Shown here: positions 1-6,851 of the stretch, piece after piece
Position numbering within the stretch: the first letter of the stretch is position 1
Layout of the letters: each line of letters starts with the position of its first letter
Assembly: GCA_021204735.1 (NCBI GenBank)
Contig: JAJPYV010000266.1
Location: 1-7,744 of the forward strand
Length of the DNA stretch: 7,744 nt
Reading direction: 5' to 3'
From: Prevotella sp.
GTDB lineage: Bacteria > Bacteroidota > Bacteroidia > Bacteroidales > Bacteroidaceae
Notes under the pieces: generated by a model
Told to the model about the DNA's origin: nothing
What the model saw: only the letters and a program-made list of their open reading frames with translations
Databases searched by the model: none
Translations under genes and position numbers: made by a program

Positions 1-378
1 ATACTCTAACGTCAACTGTATCTCTTTTATGATGTTCAATGTCAGTAAATGTTGTTTTCTAACTAATGCGAACCCACGTTGTATGGCTTCTCGGTAATTG
101 AGGACTTCTTTTGCAGATGCATTCCTTATTGTTGTGTGATAATTAAGATCTGCATGAAATAAATCATCTTGAGTTGTTACTATATTCTCAATAGCACTAC
201 TGTCTTTTGCTTCCTGAAGAGTTAGCGTACTGATGAGTATGGTCTCGTTTGGTATGGTTTTCGCCACACCTTTTAGTTCTGCTAATTTACGATTTGCACG
301 GTTTAACTGCTTGAGTACAGTCTTTGTTTCAAGATCGTAAGGTAAAGGCAGAGTGGGAATTTTATAATTGTTTTTCAT
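1..378 (-). CDS. Fic-family protein (probable AMP-transferase), N-terminal part, cut by the window edge
   Basis: The frame is open from an ATG at 378 down to base 1 with no stop, giving 126 residues; the C-terminal part lies outside the window. Residues 1-80 resemble the Fic N-terminal domain: an I-P-T-L-P-L-P start, a charged helix around residues 18-36, then L-Q-E-A-K-D-S-S-A-I-E-N-I at 54-66. S60 to N65 fits the inhibitory motif [S/T]xxxE[G/N], with E64 as the glutamate that in known class II Fic proteins blocks productive ATP binding. The catalytic HPFx[D/E]GNGRxxR loop would lie beyond the edge and is not seen, so activity cannot be judged. Fic enzymes usually transfer AMP to a hydroxyl group on a target protein; the target here is unknown. 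The start overlaps the stop of the pectinesterase by four bases (ATGA), which suggests translational coupling. No signal peptide is visible, so the protein is probably cytoplasmic. Confidence 0.85.
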   Translation of the reverse strand, partial: MKNNYKIPTLPLPYDLETKTVLKQLNRANRKLAELKGVAKTIPNETILISTLTLQEAKDSSAIENIVTTQDDLFHADLNYHTTIRNASAKEVLNYREAIQRGFALVRKQHLLTLNIIKEIQLTLEY

Positions 379-1358
379 TTAATTTCTGGAATCCATGTAC
401 AGTTGATGCCGAATACATTTTCAAGCGTAATCTCACTCGCTTCTTCTTTCGTTAGTTGTCTGCTCCAACCAACTCTTTGTGATGTTTCTGCGCCCTCTCC
501 AGAATTGTTGTATTCCATATAACGTGCTGTTTTCTCATTTTCAGGGTCTTTCCAGTTGAACCAGCCTTCTGGTAAGATATGCTTTCCGATTTCACAATTC
601 ATAAAAAGAGTGTATCCGTATGGACGCCAGGGTCTGCCAAGATATACTTCATTGGCACCTTCAGCAGCGATTAATTTACAATGATTGAAAATATATCCGT
701 ATTTTACATCCGCAGGTGTTGAGGCAGCTGTAACGTATGAGTTAATCTTACTATAAATCGTGCAATTTTCAAACCAAGCTGTGGACGGACCGAAAATGAA
801 ATCGGTGGTGCCCTCGATATAGCAGTCCTTGAAATAAATCCTCGTGTTAGCTACACCTGTATAAATGGTGTCTTGATTGCCGAGGAATTTACAGTTTACA
901 AATATCAGACGGTCACCTTCCGTATGCAATGCGACAGCCTGTCCACGTTGTTCGGCATTGTTCTCTATCGTGATGTTCTTGAATGTGATGTCTGACCCTT
1001 CCACTTTCACGGTGTAAGTACGGAAAGTTCCCATCGGTCCGTTGGTCTCTGGAGATATAATATTTGCATGGTCTGCATAAGTGATTATCGTATTGTCCCT
1101 ATCTTCTCCGCAGATTTCGATATTGGTGAGCCATGATGGAACAATCAGTTTTTCTTTATATACACCCTTTTTCACAAATATCACCTTGTGATAAGTCATA
1201 AAAGCTCGGCAAACCTCAACGGCATCTTTAATATTGGTAAACTCACATGAGCCATCCCTTGCAACGAATAGAGTATCAGGGTTGTCGTAAAGATTATCTG
1301 CCACTGCGACAGATGTTAAACATACAATTGATGTCAGTAATGTCAATAGCCTTTTCAT
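375..1358 (-). CDS. Secreted pectin methylesterase (carbohydrate esterase family 8)
   Basis: A 327-residue protein predicted to hydrolyse methyl esters of homogalacturonan, giving pectate and methanol. Residues 1-20 form a signal peptide (positive start, hydrophobic core, A-V-A before the likely cut at D21), so it acts in the periplasm or outside the cell. The right-handed beta-helix family motifs appear in order: G-V-Y-K-E at 65-69, Q-A-V-A-L with Q140, Q-D-T-I-Y with Q162 and D163 (expected acid/base), D-F-I-F-G with D186 (expected nucleophile), and L-G-R-P-W with R242 and W244. All expected catalytic positions are present, and the length fits a complete single-domain enzyme. No lipobox or extra binding module is seen. 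It starts 46 bases after the rel stop with no Shine-Dalgarno sequence, and ends in TGA overlapping the fic start. No SusC/SusD or other polysaccharide-utilisation gene is visible nearby, which is unusual for a pectin enzyme in this phylum. Confidence 0.93.
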   Translation of the reverse strand: MKRLLTLLTSIVCLTSVAVADNLYDNPDTLFVARDGSCEFTNIKDAVEVCRAFMTYHKVIFVKKGVYKEKLIVPSWLTNIEICGEDRDNTIITYADHANIISPETNGPMGTFRTYTVKVEGSDITFKNITIENNAEQRGQAVALHTEGDRLIFVNCKFLGNQDTIYTGVANTRIYFKDCYIEGTTDFIFGPSTAWFENCTIYSKINSYVTAASTPADVKYGYIFNHCKLIAAEGANEVYLGRPWRPYGYTLFMNCEIGKHILPEGWFNWKDPENEKTARYMEYNNSGEGAETSQRVGWSRQLTKEEASEITLENVFGINCTWIPEIK

Positions 1359-1359
1359 A

Positions 1360-1408
1360 ATGGTATTATTTTTTATTTAATGGTTAATTATCTTTTCGAT
1401 GGTATTAT
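1360..1408. repeat. Ten-base direct repeat flanking the rel-pectinesterase junction
   Basis: The plus-strand 10-mer ATGGTATTAT occurs at 1360-1369, just before the pectinesterase start, and again at 1399-1408, overlapping the rel stop codon. TTTTC precedes both copies at nearly the same distance, so the similarity extends to roughly 16-18 bases with a small indel. The 46-base gap otherwise holds AT-rich sequence. It has no strong hairpin and no TAnnTTTG promoter element on the minus strand. The repeat may be chance in AT-rich DNA or a trace of the event that joined the two genes. Confidence 0.45.
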
Positions 1409-3669
1409 ACATTCCGCTTAACCTCCTGTACCCCATCTATTTTTATAAGTTTCTTAATTATGTTGCTTACGTCTTCCTTGTCATGAATGCGGATGTCGAT
1501 AACACCGTCAAAAATACCATCTTCGCATGAGAGCACGATTTTGTGGATACTAACATTAAGTTCTTCGGCTGTTATCTTTGTTACATCATTGAGGATACCG
1601 ATACGGTCAATACCTCTAATAGATATTGTCGCATCGAAGAGACGTTTCCTATGCATGTCCCATTTCGCATCAAGAATCCTGTTGCCGTAGCTTGATTTTA
1701 ACTTGGCGGCAACTGGACAGGAACGCTTATGGATTTCTATATGGTTATTGCTATCTATGAAGCCAAGGGCATCATCACCAGGTATCGGGTGGCAGCATTT
1801 GGGGAAGATAAACTGTTCGATATTTTCGTCAGTGATGATAACTGGTTTCTTGCGGTTGAAGCCTTCACCTACAACAAAATAGTCAGGGGGCGTTTCCACA
1901 ACGTCTTTTTTCTTGTCTTTTCCGATAAACGGCACGAGCTTGCGCCACTTGTTTGATGACCCTTGTTTCTTCTTACCGTTTATCTCGTCTAAGTCTTTAT
2001 CACCAAGTATTATGTTACCGCTTCCGAGTGCCTTTAAAAACATATCATGTTTGCGTATATCATAGAGGTAACAAAAACTGTCAAGTATGGCGGAAGTAGG
2101 TTCCAATGAATGCTTTTTTAGATACTCGTTGAATATTTCCTCACCTTTCTTCTGCATCTCTCTTGCCTCACGACGTAATATTGCCTGTATCTTTGCCTTT
2201 GCCTTTGCCGTTGAAACAAAGTCAATCCATGCAGGTTGTATGTGTTGGGAGTTAGAGGTGAGTATCTCCACTTGGTCACCGCTTTGCAACTTATGACTTA
2301 ACGGCACCAATTTTTGGTTTACCTTTGCACCGATACAATGACTGCCAAGGAAGGTGTGTATCGAGAATGCGAAATCAAGTGCGGTACATCCAGCTGGCAT
2401 CGTCTTTATCTCTCCTTTCGGGGTGAACACGAATATTTCGGATGCGAATAGGTTTAGTTTTATGACATCCAAGAAGTCCATTGCGTCAGGTTGTGGGTCA
2501 TCGAGAATTTCCTTAATGGTACGCAACCAGTTGTTCAACTCACTCTCATCATCAGTGAGATTGTCTCCATCCTTGTATTTCCAATGTGCGGCAAATCCTT
2601 GTTCAGCCATCTCATTCATACGGTCGGAACGTATCTGCACCTCTATCCATTGTCCTGTTCTGCTCATTAGGGTTACGTGCAGTGCTTGATAGCCGTTGGC
2701 TTTTGGATGGTTTACCCAGTCACGCAAGCGGTCAGGATGTGACTTGTATAGCTGACTTATTGCAACGTATATCTTGAAGCATTCGTTTACTTCCTCGTCA
2801 CGTGACTTCGGCGTAAAGATAATCCTTACAGCAAGAATATCGTAAATCTGGTCGAAAGTAACGTGCTTGTTCTGCATCTTGTTCCAAATGGAATATGGAC
2901 TCTTTATGCGTGCCTTTATCTCATATTCAAGTCCCATTTTGTCAAGAGTCGTGCGGATAGGACCAGTGAAGTCGGCGAAAAGGGTATCACGCTTCTTTCG
3001 TGTATCTGCAAGCTGACTTTCAATCAATTTAAATTCTTCAGGATGCTCAAACTTAAAACTGAGGTTCTCAAGTTCTGTCTTTATCTTGTTTAAACCTAAC
3101 CTGTTGGCAAGTGGGGCATAGATATACAATGTCTCTCCAGCAATCTTATATTGCTTGTTGGCAGGTTGACTGGCAAGGGTGCGCATGTTGTGCAGACGGT
3201 CACATATCTTGATGAGGATAACTCTGATGTCATCACTCATGGTAAGCAGAAGTTTCTTGAAATTCTCCGCCTGTGCAGATGCCTGTTCTCCGAAAATTCC
3301 ACCGGATATCTTCGTCAGTCCGTCAACAATCTGTGCTACCTTCTGACCGAAAATGTTCTCTATATCCTCAACCGTATAGTCTGTGTCCTCAACAACGTCA
3401 TGGAGCAATGCGGCACTGATACTTGTGGAACCTAATCCCATTTCCGAGCATGCTATCTGTGCTACGGCGATAGGGTGCATTATATATGGCTCGCCTGATA
3501 GTCGGCGCACTCCTTTATGTGCTTGTCGCGCGAAATTGAAAGCTTTAGTTATGAGGTCTACCTTTTTCCTGTGACGTGTAGACAGATAACTGTCTAAAAG
3601 ATGTTGGAACGCATCATCAACCATCTTATGATAAACTTCTTCCTTCTCATTCTTATTCAACTCGTCCAT
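1405..3669 (-). CDS. rel: Bifunctional (p)ppGpp synthetase/hydrolase, RelA/SpoT (Rel) family
   Basis: A 754-residue long RSH enzyme that makes and degrades the alarmone (p)ppGpp. The N-terminal HD hydrolase domain keeps its metal and catalytic positions: H65 in Y-I-M-H-P, H90-D91 and E94-D95 in L-H-D-V-V-E-D-T, and D157 to N161 in C-D-R-L-H-N-M. The synthetase domain follows, with D277 in I-Y-D-I-L-A-V-R, K-A-N-G-Y at 323-327 and E343 in I-E-V-Q-I-R. Both activities therefore look intact. The regulatory half has a TGS domain (about 411-472), a helical region, a Cys/His cluster (C625, C626, H627, H647, C651) and a C-terminal ACT domain (about 678-754). The loop that is R-x-K-D in bifunctional and E-x-D-D in RelA-type enzymes reads R-L-R-D at 314-317, which supports the bifunctional class. 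A TTG at 3702 would add 11 residues, but the ATG at 3669 sits behind a perfect ribosome site and is preferred. The gene follows the transglycosylase by 35 bases. Confidence 0.96.
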   Translation of the reverse strand: MDELNKNEKEEVYHKMVDDAFQHLLDSYLSTRHRKKVDLITKAFNFARQAHKGVRRLSGEPYIMHPIAVAQIACSEMGLGSTSISAALLHDVVEDTDYTVEDIENIFGQKVAQIVDGLTKISGGIFGEQASAQAENFKKLLLTMSDDIRVILIKICDRLHNMRTLASQPANKQYKIAGETLYIYAPLANRLGLNKIKTELENLSFKFEHPEEFKLIESQLADTRKKRDTLFADFTGPIRTTLDKMGLEYEIKARIKSPYSIWNKMQNKHVTFDQIYDILAVRIIFTPKSRDEEVNECFKIYVAISQLYKSHPDRLRDWVNHPKANGYQALHVTLMSRTGQWIEVQIRSDRMNEMAEQGFAAHWKYKDGDNLTDDESELNNWLRTIKEILDDPQPDAMDFLDVIKLNLFASEIFVFTPKGEIKTMPAGCTALDFAFSIHTFLGSHCIGAKVNQKLVPLSHKLQSGDQVEILTSNSQHIQPAWIDFVSTAKAKAKIQAILRREAREMQKKGEEIFNEYLKKHSLEPTSAILDSFCYLYDIRKHDMFLKALGSGNIILGDKDLDEINGKKKQGSSNKWRKLVPFIGKDKKKDVVETPPDYFVVGEGFNRKKPVIITDENIEQFIFPKCCHPIPGDDALGFIDSNNHIEIHKRSCPVAAKLKSSYGNRILDAKWDMHRKRLFDATISIRGIDRIGILNDVTKITAEELNVSIHKIVLSCEDGIFDGVIDIRIHDKEDVSNIIKKLIKIDGVQEVKRNV

Positions 3670-3674
3670 GAAAA

Positions 3675-3680
3675 CCTCCT
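3675..3680 (-). promoter_or_regulatory. Strong Shine-Dalgarno site deciding the rel start
   Basis: Minus-strand AGGAGG, within AAAAAGGAGGTTTTC, lies five bases before the ATG at 3669. This is a near-perfect anti-16S match at good spacing, so it favours this ATG over the upstream TTG at 3702. None of the other genes in the window has a comparable site, in line with the weak use of Shine-Dalgarno sequences in Bacteroidota. Confidence 0.85.
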
Positions 3681-3704
3681 TTTTATTAAGGTAAAAAAAC
3701 AATT

Positions 3705-5009
3705 CTATTTAACCCTTAGTTTACTCCCTGCACGGATATTGTTACCCTTCAGTCCGTTCAACTGTTGAAGTTTCTTAACTGTCGTATGGTTCCTTGCAGC
3801 AATTGCCGATAACGTATCGCCTTTCCTAATGGTTACGCTTTTTCTTGAACCTGATGATGCCCTTCTACGGGTATTACTTTTCCGTGTGGTGTTGGTAGAT
3901 ATAGTGCTATTATCCAATTCCACCAACGAACGTCGTGCTAATAACTCATCTGCCTGATAGTTGTAAATAGAGTCCTCGTTAGTTATAAATGCATTTGTCA
4001 ATGAAGCAGGAAGACGGATAACGGAAAGCTTAGAACTACCGTTCACTATATCTTGGCGATATTGTGGGTTCAGCGTCCGCAACTCTTCAATATCTGCTCC
4101 ACATACATCGGCTATCTGTTTCAAGTGCACGTCTCTGTTCACCATTATAGTATCAGTTTTTGCTGGCAGTGTAGTATGCATAGGACAGATATTGTGCTCG
4201 CAATAATAATTCATTATATAGTTGGCAGCTATGAATGCTGGTACATACCCTTGCGTCTCTCGCGGCAGGTAGGGATATATTTTCCAATAGTCAGCCTTGC
4301 CTCCAGAACGGAGTATTGCCTTATTAATGTTCTCAGGACCACAATTATATGCTGCAATAGCTAAACTCCAATCACCGAAGATTTTGTACAAATCACTAAG
4401 ATAATGTGCTGCGGCATACGATGATTTTATCGGATCTCTGCGCTCGTCAACTAATGAGTTCACCTCAAGTCCGTATTGCTTTCCCGTTCCTATCATAAAT
4501 TGCCATAAGCCCACGGCTCCTACACGTGATGTGGCTTTTGGGTTAAGTGACGACTCTATGACAGGTAAGTATTTCAGTTCCAAAGGAAGCCCATACATCT
4601 CAAGTGCCTCCTCAAAGATAGGAATGTAGAAGTTTGACGCACCTAACATATAACTCACTGAATTGCGTAATCTCCCTGTGTATCTATCAATAAATTGTCT
4701 CACAATGTCGTTGTATGGCATTTCTACAATGTTAGGCAGTCTACTAAGTCTTTCTATATAAGTTTCTTTTGGATATTCCGGATTTTCGTTACTGAAATTA
4801 CAGTCTTCGTATGGTTGTAGGTATGTTTTTGAGTAATAAAGGTTCAATAGACTGTCAACTTCGTAGTCAAGAGCCTCAGGTACATCGATTATTTCTTCTT
4901 TCCCTTCGTCATCGGTCACAGTAATCTCATTCCTTTCGTTTTGAGCCTGCGTCATGCAACTCCCTCCAAAGAGCATTGCGCCAATAACGATATATAGTTT
5001 TTTTATCAT
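3705..5009 (-). CDS. mltD: Membrane-bound or periplasmic lytic murein transglycosylase, SLT domain plus LysM (MltD-like)
   Basis: A 434-residue protein expected to cleave the MurNAc-GlcNAc bond of peptidoglycan, forming 1,6-anhydro-MurNAc ends. Residues 1 to about 22 are an export signal. C18 follows F-G-G-S, a poor lipobox, so lipoprotein anchoring is possible but unproven; cleavage after T-Q-A (19-22 region) is the alternative. The SLT (lysozyme-like) domain spans about 125-245. It has the catalytic glutamate E152 in V-I-E-S-S-L-N-P, then G-L-W-Q-F-M at 167-172 and A-Y-N-C-G-P at 220-225, all family hallmarks. Residues 284-333 look like a weak LysM-type module. A Ser/Thr/Arg-rich linker (about 368-390) precedes a clear C-terminal LysM domain (391-434, with R-K-G-D-T-L-S-A-I-A) for glycan binding. 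The gene lies 43 bases after the DUF5683 gene and 35 before rel, and ends in TAG. The mltD symbol rests on domain layout only. Confidence 0.92.
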   Translation of the reverse strand: MIKKLYIVIGAMLFGGSCMTQAQNERNEITVTDDEGKEEIIDVPEALDYEVDSLLNLYYSKTYLQPYEDCNFSNENPEYPKETYIERLSRLPNIVEMPYNDIVRQFIDRYTGRLRNSVSYMLGASNFYIPIFEEALEMYGLPLELKYLPVIESSLNPKATSRVGAVGLWQFMIGTGKQYGLEVNSLVDERRDPIKSSYAAAHYLSDLYKIFGDWSLAIAAYNCGPENINKAILRSGGKADYWKIYPYLPRETQGYVPAFIAANYIMNYYCEHNICPMHTTLPAKTDTIMVNRDVHLKQIADVCGADIEELRTLNPQYRQDIVNGSSKLSVIRLPASLTNAFITNEDSIYNYQADELLARRSLVELDNSTISTNTTRKSNTRRRASSGSRKSVTIRKGDTLSAIAARNHTTVKKLQQLNGLKGNNIRAGSKLRVK

Positions 5010-5052
5010 AAATATTAAGTTTATATCCTATTTACAAATAATTTCACGAGCA

Positions 5053-5925
5053 TCAGAAATTGAGAGCGCATTGCAATCCCAATGATGATGATTTCAACGG
5101 ATTAACCGATGAATTGTTATTTATCACAGCCGGTTCCACTTTCAAGCTAAGGTCTCTTGATATGTCAAACTCCGACAGTGATGCATCGACGTATGCGTCG
5201 ATAATTGACAGGGCATACACACCGATTAGACAGAATATACTGAGGTCACGGTATTTGCGGTAATAATCTTTCCTCTTTTTGAACAACGACTGATACCGCT
5301 CCGTATTGGAGTCGGTAATTACCGCTCCTAAGTGTAAAAACTGGTTGTAGCTCTGCGTGGTAGGGTCATTGTCCATGATGTCCATATATGCCTGAGAATA
5401 GTCACGATACATCATGTTGTTCCATCTGATGGCGTAAGCACACCCCAAAAAACCACCATATACTATTGGCAGCTTCCAGAATTTACGGTTGTATATCTGT
5501 CCTGCTCCTGGTAACACTATGGCAAGCCACATTGCCCTTTTTGCATTGGGCCTCCATGTGTTCCAGTCGCGTTTCGCTCTTTTTTCTATCGAATCTACTG
5601 CTAACGAATCCTTGAAATTTATAGAGTCGACAGCCTCTACAATCTTTGTTATCGTTGAATCATTCAAATATACTGAATCAGCAGCAGCTGTAACTTTTGC
5701 TATGGAGTTATTGATATTCACTGAATCGCTAATTGCTATTCGTTTGCTTATGGAGTCGTTCAGCTCTTTATCTATAACAATATTTTTTTCGTTTACGGTT
5801 GAATCATTAACGCTAATATTAACCATAGTCCTGTAACCATAACTATGGTACGGAAAAACAACTGTCAGCATGAGAAAGACAGTCATTCTTAATATTCTTG
5901 ATATAGCTCGTCTCTGATTATTCAC
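5053..5925 (-). CDS. DUF5683 family envelope protein, function unknown
   Basis: A 290-residue protein starting with GTG at 5925, nine bases after the parB stop. Residues 1-30 make a signal peptide or anchor with a basic start (R5, R6, R10, R13) and a hydrophobic core ending near S-Y-G. Residues 35-113 are a low-complexity repeat rich in D-S and N-D-S, listed separately. The conserved part begins near W121 and contains L-P-G-A-G-Q-I-Y-N-R at 138-147, then W-K-L-P-I-V-Y-G-G at 150-158, which I recognise as the DUF5683 signature. Hydrophobic stretches at about 131-145, 152-166 and 228-245 suggest membrane association. The family is common next to parB in Bacteroidota, but no biochemical role is known to me. 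The context between segregation genes and a peptidoglycan enzyme suggests an envelope role, which is inference. An ATG at residue 14 (5886) is an alternative start but would lose the basic N-terminus. Confidence 0.88.
   Translation of the reverse strand: MNNQRRAISRILRMTVFLMLTVVFPYHSYGYRTMVNISVNDSTVNEKNIVIDKELNDSISKRIAISDSVNINNSIAKVTAAADSVYLNDSTITKIVEAVDSINFKDSLAVDSIEKRAKRDWNTWRPNAKRAMWLAIVLPGAGQIYNRKFWKLPIVYGGFLGCAYAIRWNNMMYRDYSQAYMDIMDNDPTTQSYNQFLHLGAVITDSNTERYQSLFKKRKDYYRKYRDLSIFCLIGVYALSIIDAYVDASLSEFDISRDLSLKVEPAVINNNSSVNPLKSSSLGLQCALNF
5587..5823 (-). repeat. Tandem 16-residue (48-base) repeat within the DUF5683 gene
   Basis: Residues 35-113 align as about five units of 16 residues (one of 17) with the pattern [DN]-x-[VI]-x-[LVF]-[NK]-[DN]-S-x-[IV]-x-K. 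Units begin near V35, I51, D67, D83 and D100. The central [DN]-S pair falls at 41, 57, 73, 89 and 106, a spacing of 16, 16, 16 and 17. A second D-S pair opens units three to five at 67, 83 and 100. At DNA level the copies are diverged, so this is an old protein repeat rather than a recent expansion. It sits between the signal peptide and the conserved membrane-associated part. Confidence 0.7.
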
Positions 5926-5934
5926 CGCTTTGCG

Positions 5935-6828
5935 CTATTCTTTCAATTTGTCGAACATGGCAACGATGCGTCTCATTTCTTCTTGGTCAGCAAAAGGAAT
6001 ACTGATTTTCCCCTTTCCTCCTGTAGAACAAGTTATCTGGACATTGGTCTTGAAAATGTCAGAGAGTTCTTGTTTTATCTTTACCTCTTCTTCCGGAAGT
6101 CGTTGTTTCGGAGTGATTTTCTTGCTTCCGCTAATTACCCCCTCCCCGTTTTTCAACTGGTTTACCATTTCCTCCACCTTGCGCACCGAATATCCGTTTT
6201 TTTGGATTTCTTTGAACAGTTTTACCTGAAGAGATGGACTGTCAACAGCAAGGAGCGCCCTGGCATGTCCCATATCTATCTCCTTGCTCCTTAATGCAAG
6301 TTGTACTTTTGCTGGAAGATTCAGTAACCGCAGGTAGTTGGCTATTGCAGCACGGCTCTTTCCAACCCGCTCGGAGATTTTCTCTTGTGTCATTCCAGAA
6401 TTTGTGATAAGTTGTTCGTAAGCCAAGGCTATTTCTATTGCATTCAGGTCTTCCCTTTGTATGTTTTCTATCAGAGCCATTTCCATCACGTTCTCATCAT
6501 CGATGGTACGGATGTATGCGGGAATTGCCTTCAATCCTGCAATCTGTGATGCTCTCCATCTACGCTCACCGGCAATAATCTGGAATTTATTGTCATCAAC
6601 CTGGCGGAGGGTGATTGGCTGTATAATTCCTATTTCACGTATACTGTTTGCCAATCCGTTCAGTGCATCCTCGTCAAACTCATGGCGAGGCTGGTTGGGG
6701 TTGACCACTATCTGTTCTATTGGAACCTCACTGATTGTAGAACTTCCGTGAGGACGAACAGCTTCTGTGGAAATAAGAGCGTCAAGACCACGCCCAAGGG
6801 GATTGCTGTATCTTTTTTTGATAGCCAT
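5935..6828 (-). CDS. parB: Chromosome-partitioning protein ParB (Spo0J family)
   Basis: A 297-residue DNA-binding CTPase that loads at parS sites, slides along DNA and works with ParA in origin segregation. The N-terminal L-G-R-G-L-D-A-L (11-18) is the usual ParA-interacting peptide and supports the ATG at 6828. The ParB N-terminal domain covers about 33-125, with P-N-Q-P-R at 44-48, the CTP-binding box G-E-R-R-W-R at 87-92 and E-N-I-Q-R-E at 121-126. The helix-turn-helix lies at about 145-170 (M-T-Q-E-K-I-S, then G-K-S-R-A-A-I-A-N-Y-L-R). A charged linker (about 225-247) leads to the C-terminal dimerisation domain (about 248-297). Length and motifs match a complete chromosomal ParB. It starts 23 bases after the parA stop and has no Shine-Dalgarno site. 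It ends in TAG. Confidence 0.97.
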   Translation of the reverse strand: MAIKKRYSNPLGRGLDALISTEAVRPHGSSTISEVPIEQIVVNPNQPRHEFDEDALNGLANSIREIGIIQPITLRQVDDNKFQIIAGERRWRASQIAGLKAIPAYIRTIDDENVMEMALIENIQREDLNAIEIALAYEQLITNSGMTQEKISERVGKSRAAIANYLRLLNLPAKVQLALRSKEIDMGHARALLAVDSPSLQVKLFKEIQKNGYSVRKVEEMVNQLKNGEGVISGSKKITPKQRLPEEEVKIKQELSDIFKTNVQITCSTGGKGKISIPFADQEEMRRIVAMFDKLKE

Positions 6829-6851
6829 TAATCAAGCAAGGTTTTAATAAA

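Noticed and set aside
1359..1404. Intrinsic terminator after rel
   Set aside because: Only a short TTAA-CCA-TTAA inverted repeat in AT-rich sequence is present, with no GC-rich stem and U-run.
2354..2689. Open frame of 111 codons on the plus strand
   Set aside because: It is antisense to the Rel synthetase and TGS region, which is strongly conserved as protein on the minus strand.
2797..2806. Palindrome GTCACGTGAC inside rel, sharing the TCACGTGA core with parS
   Set aside because: The outer bases do not match the parS consensus and the site lies in conserved coding sequence, so it is more likely chance.
3670..3702. Eleven-residue N-terminal extension of Rel from a TTG start
   Set aside because: The extension would be translated through a perfect Shine-Dalgarno site placed for the ATG at 3669, and the added residues have no family support.
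4053..4364. Open frame of 103 codons on the plus strand
   Set aside because: It is antisense to the conserved SLT transglycosylase gene and shows no recognisable motif.
4523..4528. CACGTG in the transglycosylase gene as a parS core
   Set aside because: Flanking bases do not form the required inverted repeat.
5489..5836. Open frame of 115 codons on the plus strand
   Set aside because: It lies fully antisense to the DUF5683 gene, and its repetitive look mirrors the repeat on the other strand; no family motif is seen.
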